From the NCBI GenBank assembly GCA_041395105.1, contig JAWLBB010000007.1, positions 109,447 through 173,446 on the forward strand: DNA of 64,000 nucleotides, given 5' to 3'. Source of the DNA: Opitutaceae bacterium. Lineage in GTDB: Bacteria > Verrucomicrobiota > Verrucomicrobiia > Opitutales > Opitutaceae. This document shows, piece after piece, positions 55,801 through 61,527 of this stretch. Both the position numbers and the translations under genes were made by a program. The stretch's first letter is position 1, and each line of letters starts with the position of its first letter. A model generated the notes under the pieces. It worked only from the letters and a program-made list of their open reading frames with translations. It did no database searches and was not told the origin of the DNA.

Positions 55801-56859
55801 GACACCAACGGCGACACCGAGCGCAGTCGCGGGAGTGACATCTTCGTGCATGACCGTATCGCCAATGCGACGGAACGCATTTCGCTGACCGACAGCGGGG
55901 GTGAAGCCAACCAGGCTTCAGAATCACCGTCCATTTCCGGAGACGGCCGCTATGTGGCCTTTGTGTCGGGCGCGAACAATCTTGTCACAGGCTACGCCAA
56001 TGGCGAGTTCAACGTCTATGTTTACGATCGCGAAGCGACCGATCCCGCGGAAGCGATCACGGGCATTTCGGTTCCGTTCGGCAACTATGCGGCCAACCTC
56101 AATTCGCTCAATCCTGCCATTTCCAGCGACGGGAGCTACGTGGCCTTCGAACTGTCGGTCGACAAGTCGGTCGACAGCACCCCGGGTTACCAGTACCGCG
56201 ACATCTGGCTCTACAATCGGGCAACAACGGGCGTCGAACGCATCACCGGGACGGAGATCGGGCCGAGCGCGGATACGACGGATTCACGGGCCCCGTCGAT
56301 CTCGGCGGACGGGCGCTTTATCGCTTTCGAGTCCAATCTGGAAAGTCTCGATTTCTATGATACGAACCTGGCGGTCGATGTTTTCCTTTACGATCGAATG
56401 GACAAGAGCATTCGCCGGGTCTCATCGAAGGCAGCGCAAGGGGGCGAAGACTACATGCAGTCGCGCAATCCATCGATCTCCGGTGACGGGCGCTACGTGG
56501 CTTTCGAGTCGCAGGCCTCCAACCTGGTTGATGACGATACCAATGGAAGCGCCGACATCTTCCTGAAGGACCTGCAGACAGGCGAGATCGTCCGCTTGTC
56601 CGAGACCCTCGTCGGAGCAGAAGGTAACGCCGACTCACTGCTTCCTTCGGTTTCCTTTGATGGTCGCAGCGTCGCTTACCAGACGGACGCCACCAATCTG
56701 AAGGCCAACAATACGAATGATTCCACTGACGTCATCGTGGCATTCATAAAGGCACTCAATCCAAGTTCGCTCGCCGATCTTGCGTCATTGACCACCGGTT
56801 CCGGGCGCTTCGCGGCGATGGAATCACCCGCCAGCGCGGGTGTGTGGTCCCGGATCTGA
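52846..56859 (+). CDS. Secreted multidomain protein, N-terminal part (YD, FN3, beta-helix, cadherin-like, TolB-like propeller)
   Basis: The 1337 residues begin with a signal peptide (about 1-28) and one YD repeat (YEYDTRDNLVRI). An FN3-like domain follows, then a CSLREA-type start DSLREVIEAAAPGDRIEF and a right-handed beta-helix with GGGIF turns (to about 560). Three cadherin-like sandwiches follow (about 575-885), then a TolB-like propeller with repeated ISGDGRYVAF strands (about 890-1300). A fourth sandwich starts (LADLASLTTGSG) and breaks off at the stop. The lost part continues in another frame, then in the original frame from 56971. It lies 4 bases after the RHS gene. Confidence 0.75.
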   Translation: MFRLKLIITQVVSVLAIALAGFPLISVGQHYNHDQIGRLSSVVYPSGDGVRYEYDTRDNLVRIGTFLAPTPPTDVSITRLPENKAQLTWAHPINDRVEIIGFFIEAANIGSADWQPLQLDPPIGPTERTATVYLSDGEQDFRIVAIEGFTRSAPSSTVRLAAQEALLVTTLVDENDHQLGRGEGDSLREVIEAAAPGDRIEFAIEPGDQTFLPLDIGFLPPPAVGLLPLPPAAPPFSTILLRAIELVIDKDLTIDASGVPGGITIDAFHECRVLRIIGDVKVTLKDLTILNGFADDGGGIFSDQAELELQNCHLVGNEAVYGGGLFSLEGRVTMLEGSVSDNVATGNGGGIFLIDSELTVRFGEVSGNAAGFWGGGVINNGGTVTIENSSLYNNHADRAGGGLFNSDGVMLVVNSTLSGNSSGTNEGGAAVNPFFDPDRDATMTLRHCTIAGNVGGGVLNESPSVLVLDNTILANNTKLNAPLDMEGDFTAIGANVVRAQIGGTRLSGPAPLTSDPLLDDLASYGASSTMPPLVGSPVIDAGVVTANTPSTDQESSSRPYGPAPDIGAVESRLSADTDLKWLTTTAGTILPTFRSKRLDYSVTVSSSVTLAAVRPAANVFGQTIDVRINGGAWATVDSKDSSADLPLFPGENPIQVRVTAENGSTTKTYTLKVIRGAREETNTELTSLSLSAGALSPAFQPATVDYDTFAANEVTGTTVTATPAEKGATMAVRSNYGPFVPLVSGVASAPLVLKVGDNAIDVKITSKDGGTSLTYTVVVSRAAPDSSNADLASLSTDVGSLSPPFSRGRSVYRITTDEKTAASVTASVAQSGATMKLSVNGGSATTLNSGEASTSFGLAEGENIIRIIVTAVDGTTVHPYTLIITRIIEGVAVASADSQDAASQDASISGDGRFGAFSSSDSSLLVGDTNNAADIFVYDRMEDTLERISVDNNGIEGNDDSSRPSISADGRYVAFQSEATNLVPNDTNGDTERSRGSDIFVHDRIANATERISLTDSGGEANQASESPSISGDGRYVAFVSGANNLVTGYANGEFNVYVYDREATDPAEAITGISVPFGNYAANLNSLNPAISSDGSYVAFELSVDKSVDSTPGYQYRDIWLYNRATTGVERITGTEIGPSADTTDSRAPSISADGRFIAFESNLESLDFYDTNLAVDVFLYDRMDKSIRRVSSKAAQGGEDYMQSRNPSISGDGRYVAFESQASNLVDDDTNGSADIFLKDLQTGEIVRLSETLVGAEGNADSLLPSVSFDGRSVAYQTDATNLKANNTNDSTDVIVAFIKALNPSSLADLASLTTGSGRFAAMESPASAGVWSRI

Positions 56860-56970
56860 CCATGGCTTGGCCTGTAGACCGATGGCTGCCGATCCGGGCG
56901 CGACCTTATCCGTGAGGGTCAATGGCGGTGCGTTTGAAGACCTTCCTGCTGACGGCCTGGCCCGTGAAGC
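56860..56970 (+). pseudogene. Frameshifted joint of the secreted giant
   Basis: In the +1 frame these bases read RPMAADPGATLSVRVNGG and AFEDLPADGLAREA, the missing middle of a cadherin-like domain whose first strands end the upstream frame and whose last strands (NRANTIEIRVRSADES) begin the downstream one. The frames before and after are the same, so two opposite indels (one near 56820-56880, one at about 56969) would restore a single 1863-residue protein. Sequencing or assembly error and real decay are both possible. Confidence 0.7.
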
Positions 56971-58437
56971 TTGAACCGCGCCAACACCATCGAGATACGC
57001 GTTCGATCGGCGGACGAAAGCACCTTTACCTACACGACGATCCATGTCGCTCGTGTCGTGCCGAGCAGCAACGCGGCTTTGGCGAATCTGGTAACGAGTT
57101 CGGGCAGTCTCTCTCCCGCTTTCAGTGGCAACGCGACCGTTTACTCGGTCGCCGTTTCCAACGGAACATCTTCACTGACTGTCCGTCCGACGGCGGCCGA
57201 TGCCATGGCTTTGGTGGCGGTCAACGGTGTGCCGGTGGCATCGGGTGTCGACAGCGGTGCAATCGCTCTCAAGGTCGGAACCAACAATATCCTCGTCACG
57301 GTACTCGCAGAAGACGGGGTAACGGGTCGGACCTATGCGCTGGCGGTGACCCGGGCGTTCAATCCGACCGATCTTTTTGGTCTTTACCCAAGTTTCGGAT
57401 TCCTCTCTCCGGCGTTCTCGCCGGCTACAACGACCTATACCCTGAATGTGCCCTATTTTGCTTCGGAGGTGACCTTCCAACCCACGGTGGCAATCGAGGG
57501 CGCCACCGTGACAGTGAACGGCGAATCGGTTGACGACGGTTCCTCGAGCAGTCCGATCAGCCTGGCCGTGGGTGAGAATACGGTGAACGTCGTTGTCACG
57601 GCGGCGGGCGGGGGCGCCACCCGGACTTATTCGGTCACCGTGATCCGGCAGGAGGAAGTCATCACGGGAAGCCGATTGGCCAATCTCTCGATCCGGACGA
57701 CTCTGGCGATATCTCAGAAACTGATCGTCGGGTTTGTCATGCAGGGAGGGGGAAAGGAGATCCTGGTCCGGGCGGCCGGACCGGCCATGAACAACTTCGG
57801 GCTTTCGGGTCTGCCGGACCCGCGGCTTGAACTCTACGACAGCACAAGCACCCTGGTGACGGCGAACGAAGATTGGCCGTCTGAACTCTCCGTGGTCTTC
57901 ACAGCGTTGGGAGCCTTCGATTTCGAACCGGGCAGCCTCGATGCGGCGTTCCTGCAGAGCCTGTCGGGACCGCATACCGTTCACGTGAGGGGCGCCGGGT
58001 CCGGTTTGGTCCTGGTCGAGGCTTATGACGCAGGATCCGGCACGGATCTGCGCCTCGTCAACCTGTCCGCCCGCAACCGGGTCGGCACGGGGCCCGACAT
58101 CCTGATCGCCGGTTTTGTCATCGATGGAACCGGAACCAAGACCGTGCTGATCCGAGGCATCGGTCCCAAGCTGGAGGACTTTTCGGTGACCAACTTCCTT
58201 GCTGACCCGCTGGTCGGAATCTTCGATGCCTCCAATGCCAAGATCGCGGAGAACGACGATTGGGATGCGTCTCTGATGGACACCTTCACCGCTCTGGGTG
58301 CATTTGCACTCCCGGTCGGAAGCAAGGACGCCGCACTCATCGTGACCCTGCCGGCCGGCGCATCCTATACCGTGAAACTCCGTGGAGCCGACGGCGGCAC
58401 CGGCCAGGCTCTGGTGGAGATCTATGAAGTCGAGTAG
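56971..58437 (+). CDS. C-terminal part of the secreted giant (cadherin-like domains and surface-type C-terminus)
   Basis: The frame opens at a TTG (488 residues), probably not a real start. It finishes the broken cadherin-like domain, adds two more (ending about 230), and then carries a C-terminal beta region of about 250 residues with a duplicated pattern: LIVGFVMQGGGKEILVRAAGP and, later, ILIAGFVIDGTGTKTVLIRG, each followed by an EDW or DDW and an ALGAF strand. This tail is common in Opitutia secreted proteins. It is in the same frame as 52846-56859, so it is best viewed as one gene with that part. Confidence 0.7.
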   Translation: MNRANTIEIRVRSADESTFTYTTIHVARVVPSSNAALANLVTSSGSLSPAFSGNATVYSVAVSNGTSSLTVRPTAADAMALVAVNGVPVASGVDSGAIALKVGTNNILVTVLAEDGVTGRTYALAVTRAFNPTDLFGLYPSFGFLSPAFSPATTTYTLNVPYFASEVTFQPTVAIEGATVTVNGESVDDGSSSSPISLAVGENTVNVVVTAAGGGATRTYSVTVIRQEEVITGSRLANLSIRTTLAISQKLIVGFVMQGGGKEILVRAAGPAMNNFGLSGLPDPRLELYDSTSTLVTANEDWPSELSVVFTALGAFDFEPGSLDAAFLQSLSGPHTVHVRGAGSGLVLVEAYDAGSGTDLRLVNLSARNRVGTGPDILIAGFVIDGTGTKTVLIRGIGPKLEDFSVTNFLADPLVGIFDASNAKIAENDDWDASLMDTFTALGAFALPVGSKDAALIVTLPAGASYTVKLRGADGGTGQALVEIYEVE

Positions 58438-58451
58438 GGGACGAGATGGAG

Positions 58452-58488
58452 GAATGAAGAGGACACGAAGAATTGAAAGAACGGAAAG
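58452..58488. repeat. Dispersed GACACGAAGAAT repeat, copy 1
   Basis: The stretch GAAGAGGACACGAAGAATTG plus GAAAGAACGGAAAG resembles 60612-60645 (GAAGACACAAAGAATC plus GTACGAACGGAAGAG) with a handful of differences. It sits between the giant's stop and the next gene and makes ATG 58454 unlikely to be a real start. Confidence 0.5.
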
Positions 58489-58519
58489 TGCTTCATTGAC
58501 CCAAGAGAAGAAGCGGACG

Positions 58520-59113
58520 ATGGCAGATTGCGACAGAATCGCTGACGCCGCAAAGTCCCTTCAAAAAGCACAGATGGTGCGGCTTGGAGACAAGAATACC
58601 GCCCTTGATCGTGTAGCTTTCCTAAAGGAGCATCCTCTAACCCGAAGTTCGGTAACCTCGGGAAGTTTTGGAAGAGATTTTTCACAAACTTTGCTCGCGG
58701 CAATAGGGTTTTCAGGACAATCGGGATCGGCGGTTGTAAGGGCAGCTGGTGCAGCCATCACGTCACTAGGTAGTATCGGTACGGGCGCGTATGATGTCGG
58801 ACAGGGGGCGACAATGAATGGACTTCTGGAAATCGCAGGCGGGTATTCGGGCCTCGCACTATTCGCATTGCAGACCCAGACTCGCATGGCCGCAGCGGCA
58901 AATCCATATACCTCGATTCCGGCGTTTGGGGCTGCCATAGTTCAAGCGGGAGCTCCATTCTATTTTGCATCGCGCCAGCAGTCGATTGACGTAGGGCGGT
59001 GGGAACAACAGGCAATCCTTGCGGGCCAAAGCGTCAGCAACTTCAATGAGGCCCTTAAGGTTTATGGGACTGAGTATGCTAAATGTGTGGAAGAGGTTGA
59101 AAGCGGGATATAG
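58520..59113 (+). CDS. Protein of unknown function, Ala/Gly-rich
   Basis: From ATG 58520, after a GAGAAGAAGCGG purine box, the product has 197 residues (ATG 58454 is in frame but lies in a repeat). A polar N-terminus (about 1-45) is followed by small-residue, moderately hydrophobic helices (about 55-165, for example VVRAAGAAITSLGSIGTG), and a polar C-terminus. The composition is like the pre-toxin or scaffold region after RHS cores, but no match is known. GC content drops visibly from this gene onward. Its 3' end overlaps the next small gene. Confidence 0.55.
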   Translation: MADCDRIADAAKSLQKAQMVRLGDKNTALDRVAFLKEHPLTRSSVTSGSFGRDFSQTLLAAIGFSGQSGSAVVRAAGAAITSLGSIGTGAYDVGQGATMNGLLEIAGGYSGLALFALQTQTRMAAAANPYTSIPAFGAAIVQAGAPFYFASRQQSIDVGRWEQQAILAGQSVSNFNEALKVYGTEYAKCVEEVESGI

Positions 59114-59375
59114 GCTCTTTATGTTGGTCGCAGTCGGGGTTTTAGCCACGACTTTGTGGATGGTAGTGAGCCGGTTGCGGGATGGTGGAATTTCCCAATT
59201 GAAAGAGGATTGGGAGGGACTGAGTCTTCTGACGATTGTCGGGCTTATTGGGGTAATTAGAGTGATGATCCACTATTGGGCTCTCGGCGATGCTACGGAC
59301 GGGGTTGAGATGGAGGATCGACATCTGTACTCGAAAGACCGAAGTGAATATCAAAATACGTCAAGAAAGCCATAA
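59076..59375 (+). CDS. Small membrane protein of unknown function
   Basis: From ATG 59076, 38 bases inside the previous gene, the product has 99 residues with two hydrophobic helices (about 11-29 and 47-65, separated by a charged SRLRDGGISQLKEDW turn) and a polar C-terminus. A longer frame from 59019 overlaps the upstream gene. Overlap with the preceding unknown gene suggests a two-gene module; an effector/immunity pair is imaginable at an RHS locus, but nothing in the sequence demonstrates it. Confidence 0.5.
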   Translation: MLNVWKRLKAGYRLFMLVAVGVLATTLWMVVSRLRDGGISQLKEDWEGLSLLTIVGLIGVIRVMIHYWALGDATDGVEMEDRHLYSKDRSEYQNTSRKP

Positions 59376-59391
59376 GACCCAAGAGAGAAAG
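59376..59391. repeat. GACCCAAGAGA-type motif between small modules
   Basis: GACCCAAGAGAGAAAG here resembles GACCCAAGAGAAGAAG at 58498-58513 and GACCCAAAGGGAAAAG at 60581-60596. The three copies lie at borders between small gene groups in the lower-GC stretch. Confidence 0.4.
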
Positions 59392-59542
59392 CCCTAGGGG
59401 AGCGCAGGTTGAAGCTTTGAAAATTCCCAACAAACCACTTGAGACAATCCCAGACGGGCTGTCTCAGTGAGAACTACAGAGAACGTCATTTGGGGCCGTA
59501 TCGATGAGTTCTGTCTCAGTTTGAGAGTTCCTCGAGGAGGAG

Positions 59543-59837
59543 TTGGGCAGCAGTCTGGAATATTGGAATATCATGAAATTGAGGATTCGTGGATTCACTA
59601 TCGGAAAGATTGATATGAATGGGCATTCGGTTGTCATATTGGTTCCTGTCGCGGAATCCGTTGCTGAACAGTATCGAGGTGTTTCAGGTCCCATTCTATC
59701 ATCGCTCTATGGGGGCTCGCAGAAGGATCTGGAGGGACGGTGAGGTGAATACATTCACACTGGAGGAATATCTTGAGACCTTCTTTCCAGAAACACCAGC
59801 GGAGGATCTCTTGATTAGCGGTATTCCTGAAAAATGA
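59543..59837 (+). pseudogene. Frameshifted small gene remnant
   Basis: One frame (59543-59743) reads EFLEEELGSSLEYWNIMKLR then NGHSVVILVPVAESVAEQYR and stops after DLEGR. The +1 frame continues convincingly as NTFTLEEYLETFFPETPAED to a stop at 59837. A third frame just upstream (ENVIWGRIDEFCLSLR) is also protein-like. One gene with two indels explains this better than several tiny genes. No family is recognised. The rest of 59376-59849 shows no other gene. Confidence 0.4.
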
Positions 59838-59849
59838 TTTTTGGTTCTT

Positions 59850-60239
59850 ATGAAAACGAAGTTGGTAGGTCTCGTGGTTGCAGTATTGGGAGTTTTGGTA
59901 CTTGGTAGTTTCTTCATTTCAGACGTTGCGATGATTCCCGACGACGAAGACCTGGCGTTTGGAATCGCGAGCAGCGGTTTTGCTGCTGAGCTAAACGGTT
60001 TCAGGCGCGACATCGGAAGATATCCGACCCAGGAAGAAGGCCTGTCCGTACTCCTAGCTCCAAACGAAGCAGTGCAAGAGCATTGGGATGGTCCATATCT
60101 GGAGCGAATACCCACCGACCCTTGGGGCAATGAATATGTTTACCGAACTGATGAGTCAGAAAAGGGAGCTTATCGAATTGTTTCGCTAGGACCGGATGGT
60201 ATTGAGAGTGAAGACGATATTTTTGGAAAGACCAGGTGA
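59850..60239 (+). CDS. Orphan GspG-like (type II secretion pseudopilin domain) protein
   Basis: From ATG 59850 the product has 129 residues. A membrane segment (about 5-24) is followed by the GspG globular pattern: DIGRYPTQEEGLSVLL, WDGPYLERIPTDPWGNEYVY and SLGPDGIESEDDIF, the calcium-site region. The prepilin peptidase site (G-F-T-L-I/E) is absent, so it is not a normal pseudopilin. Such lone domains recur beside RHS-type genes in related bacteria (my recollection), possibly as immunity or accessory proteins. It sits in a lower-GC stretch. Confidence 0.75.
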   Translation: MKTKLVGLVVAVLGVLVLGSFFISDVAMIPDDEDLAFGIASSGFAAELNGFRRDIGRYPTQEEGLSVLLAPNEAVQEHWDGPYLERIPTDPWGNEYVYRTDESEKGAYRIVSLGPDGIESEDDIFGKTR

Positions 60240-60737
60240 CGATCTGGGAACCAGCTTCAGGACGCGCACGCCGCAACGCACCCGGCAGCCCGTCTTGAGC
60301 GACGTCGAAACGCCAGGATCGGTAAACGCTCGAAAGTCGAGCAGGAGGCGTAAAAGCAACTCGCCTTCTTCTTCCTTAGCTGCCATTCTTCCTTCTTCAA
60401 AGCAATGGTCGCTGCCGCCCACAGAATCGAGGCCGAGCAACCCGACGTGGCTGAGGAAAACCGCGTCTGGGATTTTTCGGGCGCGTCACCGAATCGCCTC
60501 GGGCAGGCGGCCACGCAAGTCGCTGACTGCGACTGGGAAACTGGTCTGGTCGACTACGATTGGCCTCGGGGTCCCTCTTTGACCCAAAGGGAAAAGGACT
60601 CCTCGGTGAGGTAGGAAGACACAAAGAATCGTACGAACGGAAGAGGGCATGTGCCTGTGCATCGTTCAAACAGGATGCCGCGGGCACGCCGACATAGCGG
60701 CGTGGCTACATTCGCTGGCTGCGGATTCTGAATCCGC
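60240..60737. other. Intergenic stretch with possible RHS core remnant
   Basis: No intact gene is seen in these 498 bases. A frame at 60405-60614 reads ASPNRLGQAATQVADCDWET then GLVDYD, which resembles the RHS core run (NPFRFSTKYxDxETGLVYY), and in another frame SLFDPKGKGLLG follows, where a core has YYDPxLGRF. That would be a frameshifted RHS core fragment, as is common downstream of RHS genes. A dispersed repeat (60612-60645) lies at its end. Confidence 0.35.
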
Positions 60738-61334
60738 TTATTCGGCCGGCAGCAGGTCGCCGCGGTCGACGGCCTTCTGGATCTGGGCCTTCGCGAAGGC
60801 CCAGATAGTCTCGCTGCCCTCGGCCATCCTGCGGTTGCGGTCCAGGACCTGGTCGTGCCGGATGCCGTGGTGTTTCCAGGCATGACCGTTGGTGTGGATA
60901 TTAAGAAGGACGGGCTGAAGTCGGTCAAGGGCGGCGGCGAAACGGGCCTCCGGGGTCCGGCGTTCTTCGAATTCCTCCCAGAGCGCGCGGAAGTGAGTGC
61001 CTTGATCGTCGGGCAGGAGGCCGAAAATCCGATTGGCGGCTTCGCGCTCTCGGTCGAGTTTGCCGACCATGGCGGCCTCGTCGTAGACGAAGGTGTCTCC
61101 GGCATCGATTTCGACGAGATCGTGGACAATGACCATGCCCAGCACCTTGAGGATATTGAGGTCCGGAGCATTGGCATGCTCGGCCAGGACAAGGACCATC
61201 AGGGCCAGGTGCCAGGAATGCTCCGCATCGTTCTCCCGTTTCCGGTCCGAGATCTTCAGGGATTGCCGGAGGATTGTCTTGAGCTTGTCGACTTCCAGGA
61301 TGAAGGCGATCTGTTGTTCGAGTCTGTCGGTCAT
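60738..61334 (-). CDS. HD-domain phosphohydrolase (YfbR/HDDC2-like)
   Basis: The 198-residue protein has an HD metal site: H in AEHSWHLAL, then the H-D pair in MVIVHDLVEIDAGDT with a downstream Asp. The spacing and length match the HDDC2/YfbR group of 5'-deoxynucleotidases, which remove phosphate from dNMPs. It starts at ATG 61334, and upstream on its strand is the inverted repeat of 61346-61476. It is divergent from uvrA. Confidence 0.85.
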   Translation of the reverse strand: MTDRLEQQIAFILEVDKLKTILRQSLKISDRKRENDAEHSWHLALMVLVLAEHANAPDLNILKVLGMVIVHDLVEIDAGDTFVYDEAAMVGKLDREREAANRIFGLLPDDQGTHFRALWEEFEERRTPEARFAAALDRLQPVLLNIHTNGHAWKHHGIRHDQVLDRNRRMAEGSETIWAFAKAQIQKAVDRGDLLPAE

Positions 61335-61345
61335 GGCTTGTGGGT

Positions 61346-61476
61346 TTTCTCGCGCGGAGGCGCGGAGGCGCGGAGGAGGAAGACGGAATGGCTGGAAGAG
61401 GGATTTGGTCAGGAGCGCGGCTCGCCTTAATGGGTATTGTTTCCGTATTTCTCTGCGCCCCGGCGTCTCTGCGCGA
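61346..61476. repeat. Inverted repeat of the CGCGGAGGCGCGGAG type
   Basis: The left arm CTCGCGCGGAGGCGCGGAGG (about 61349-61375) and the right arm (61450-61476, read in reverse as CTCGCGCAGAGACGCC then GGGGCGCAGAG) pair over 27 bases with about five transitions. The same consensus, with A for G at several places, forms the arms of the 28.8 kb repeats. It fills most of the 193-base gap between the HD gene and uvrA and could form a large hairpin in the leader of either. Confidence 0.65.
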
Positions 61477-61527
61477 GTATCAATTTGCTTCCCGGCTGAT
61501 GATTACTGATCCTGAGGACTTTCATTC

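Noticed and set aside
48207..60737. Prophage or transposon
   Set aside because: No integrase, transposase, capsid or terminase genes, and no flanking attachment sites seen.
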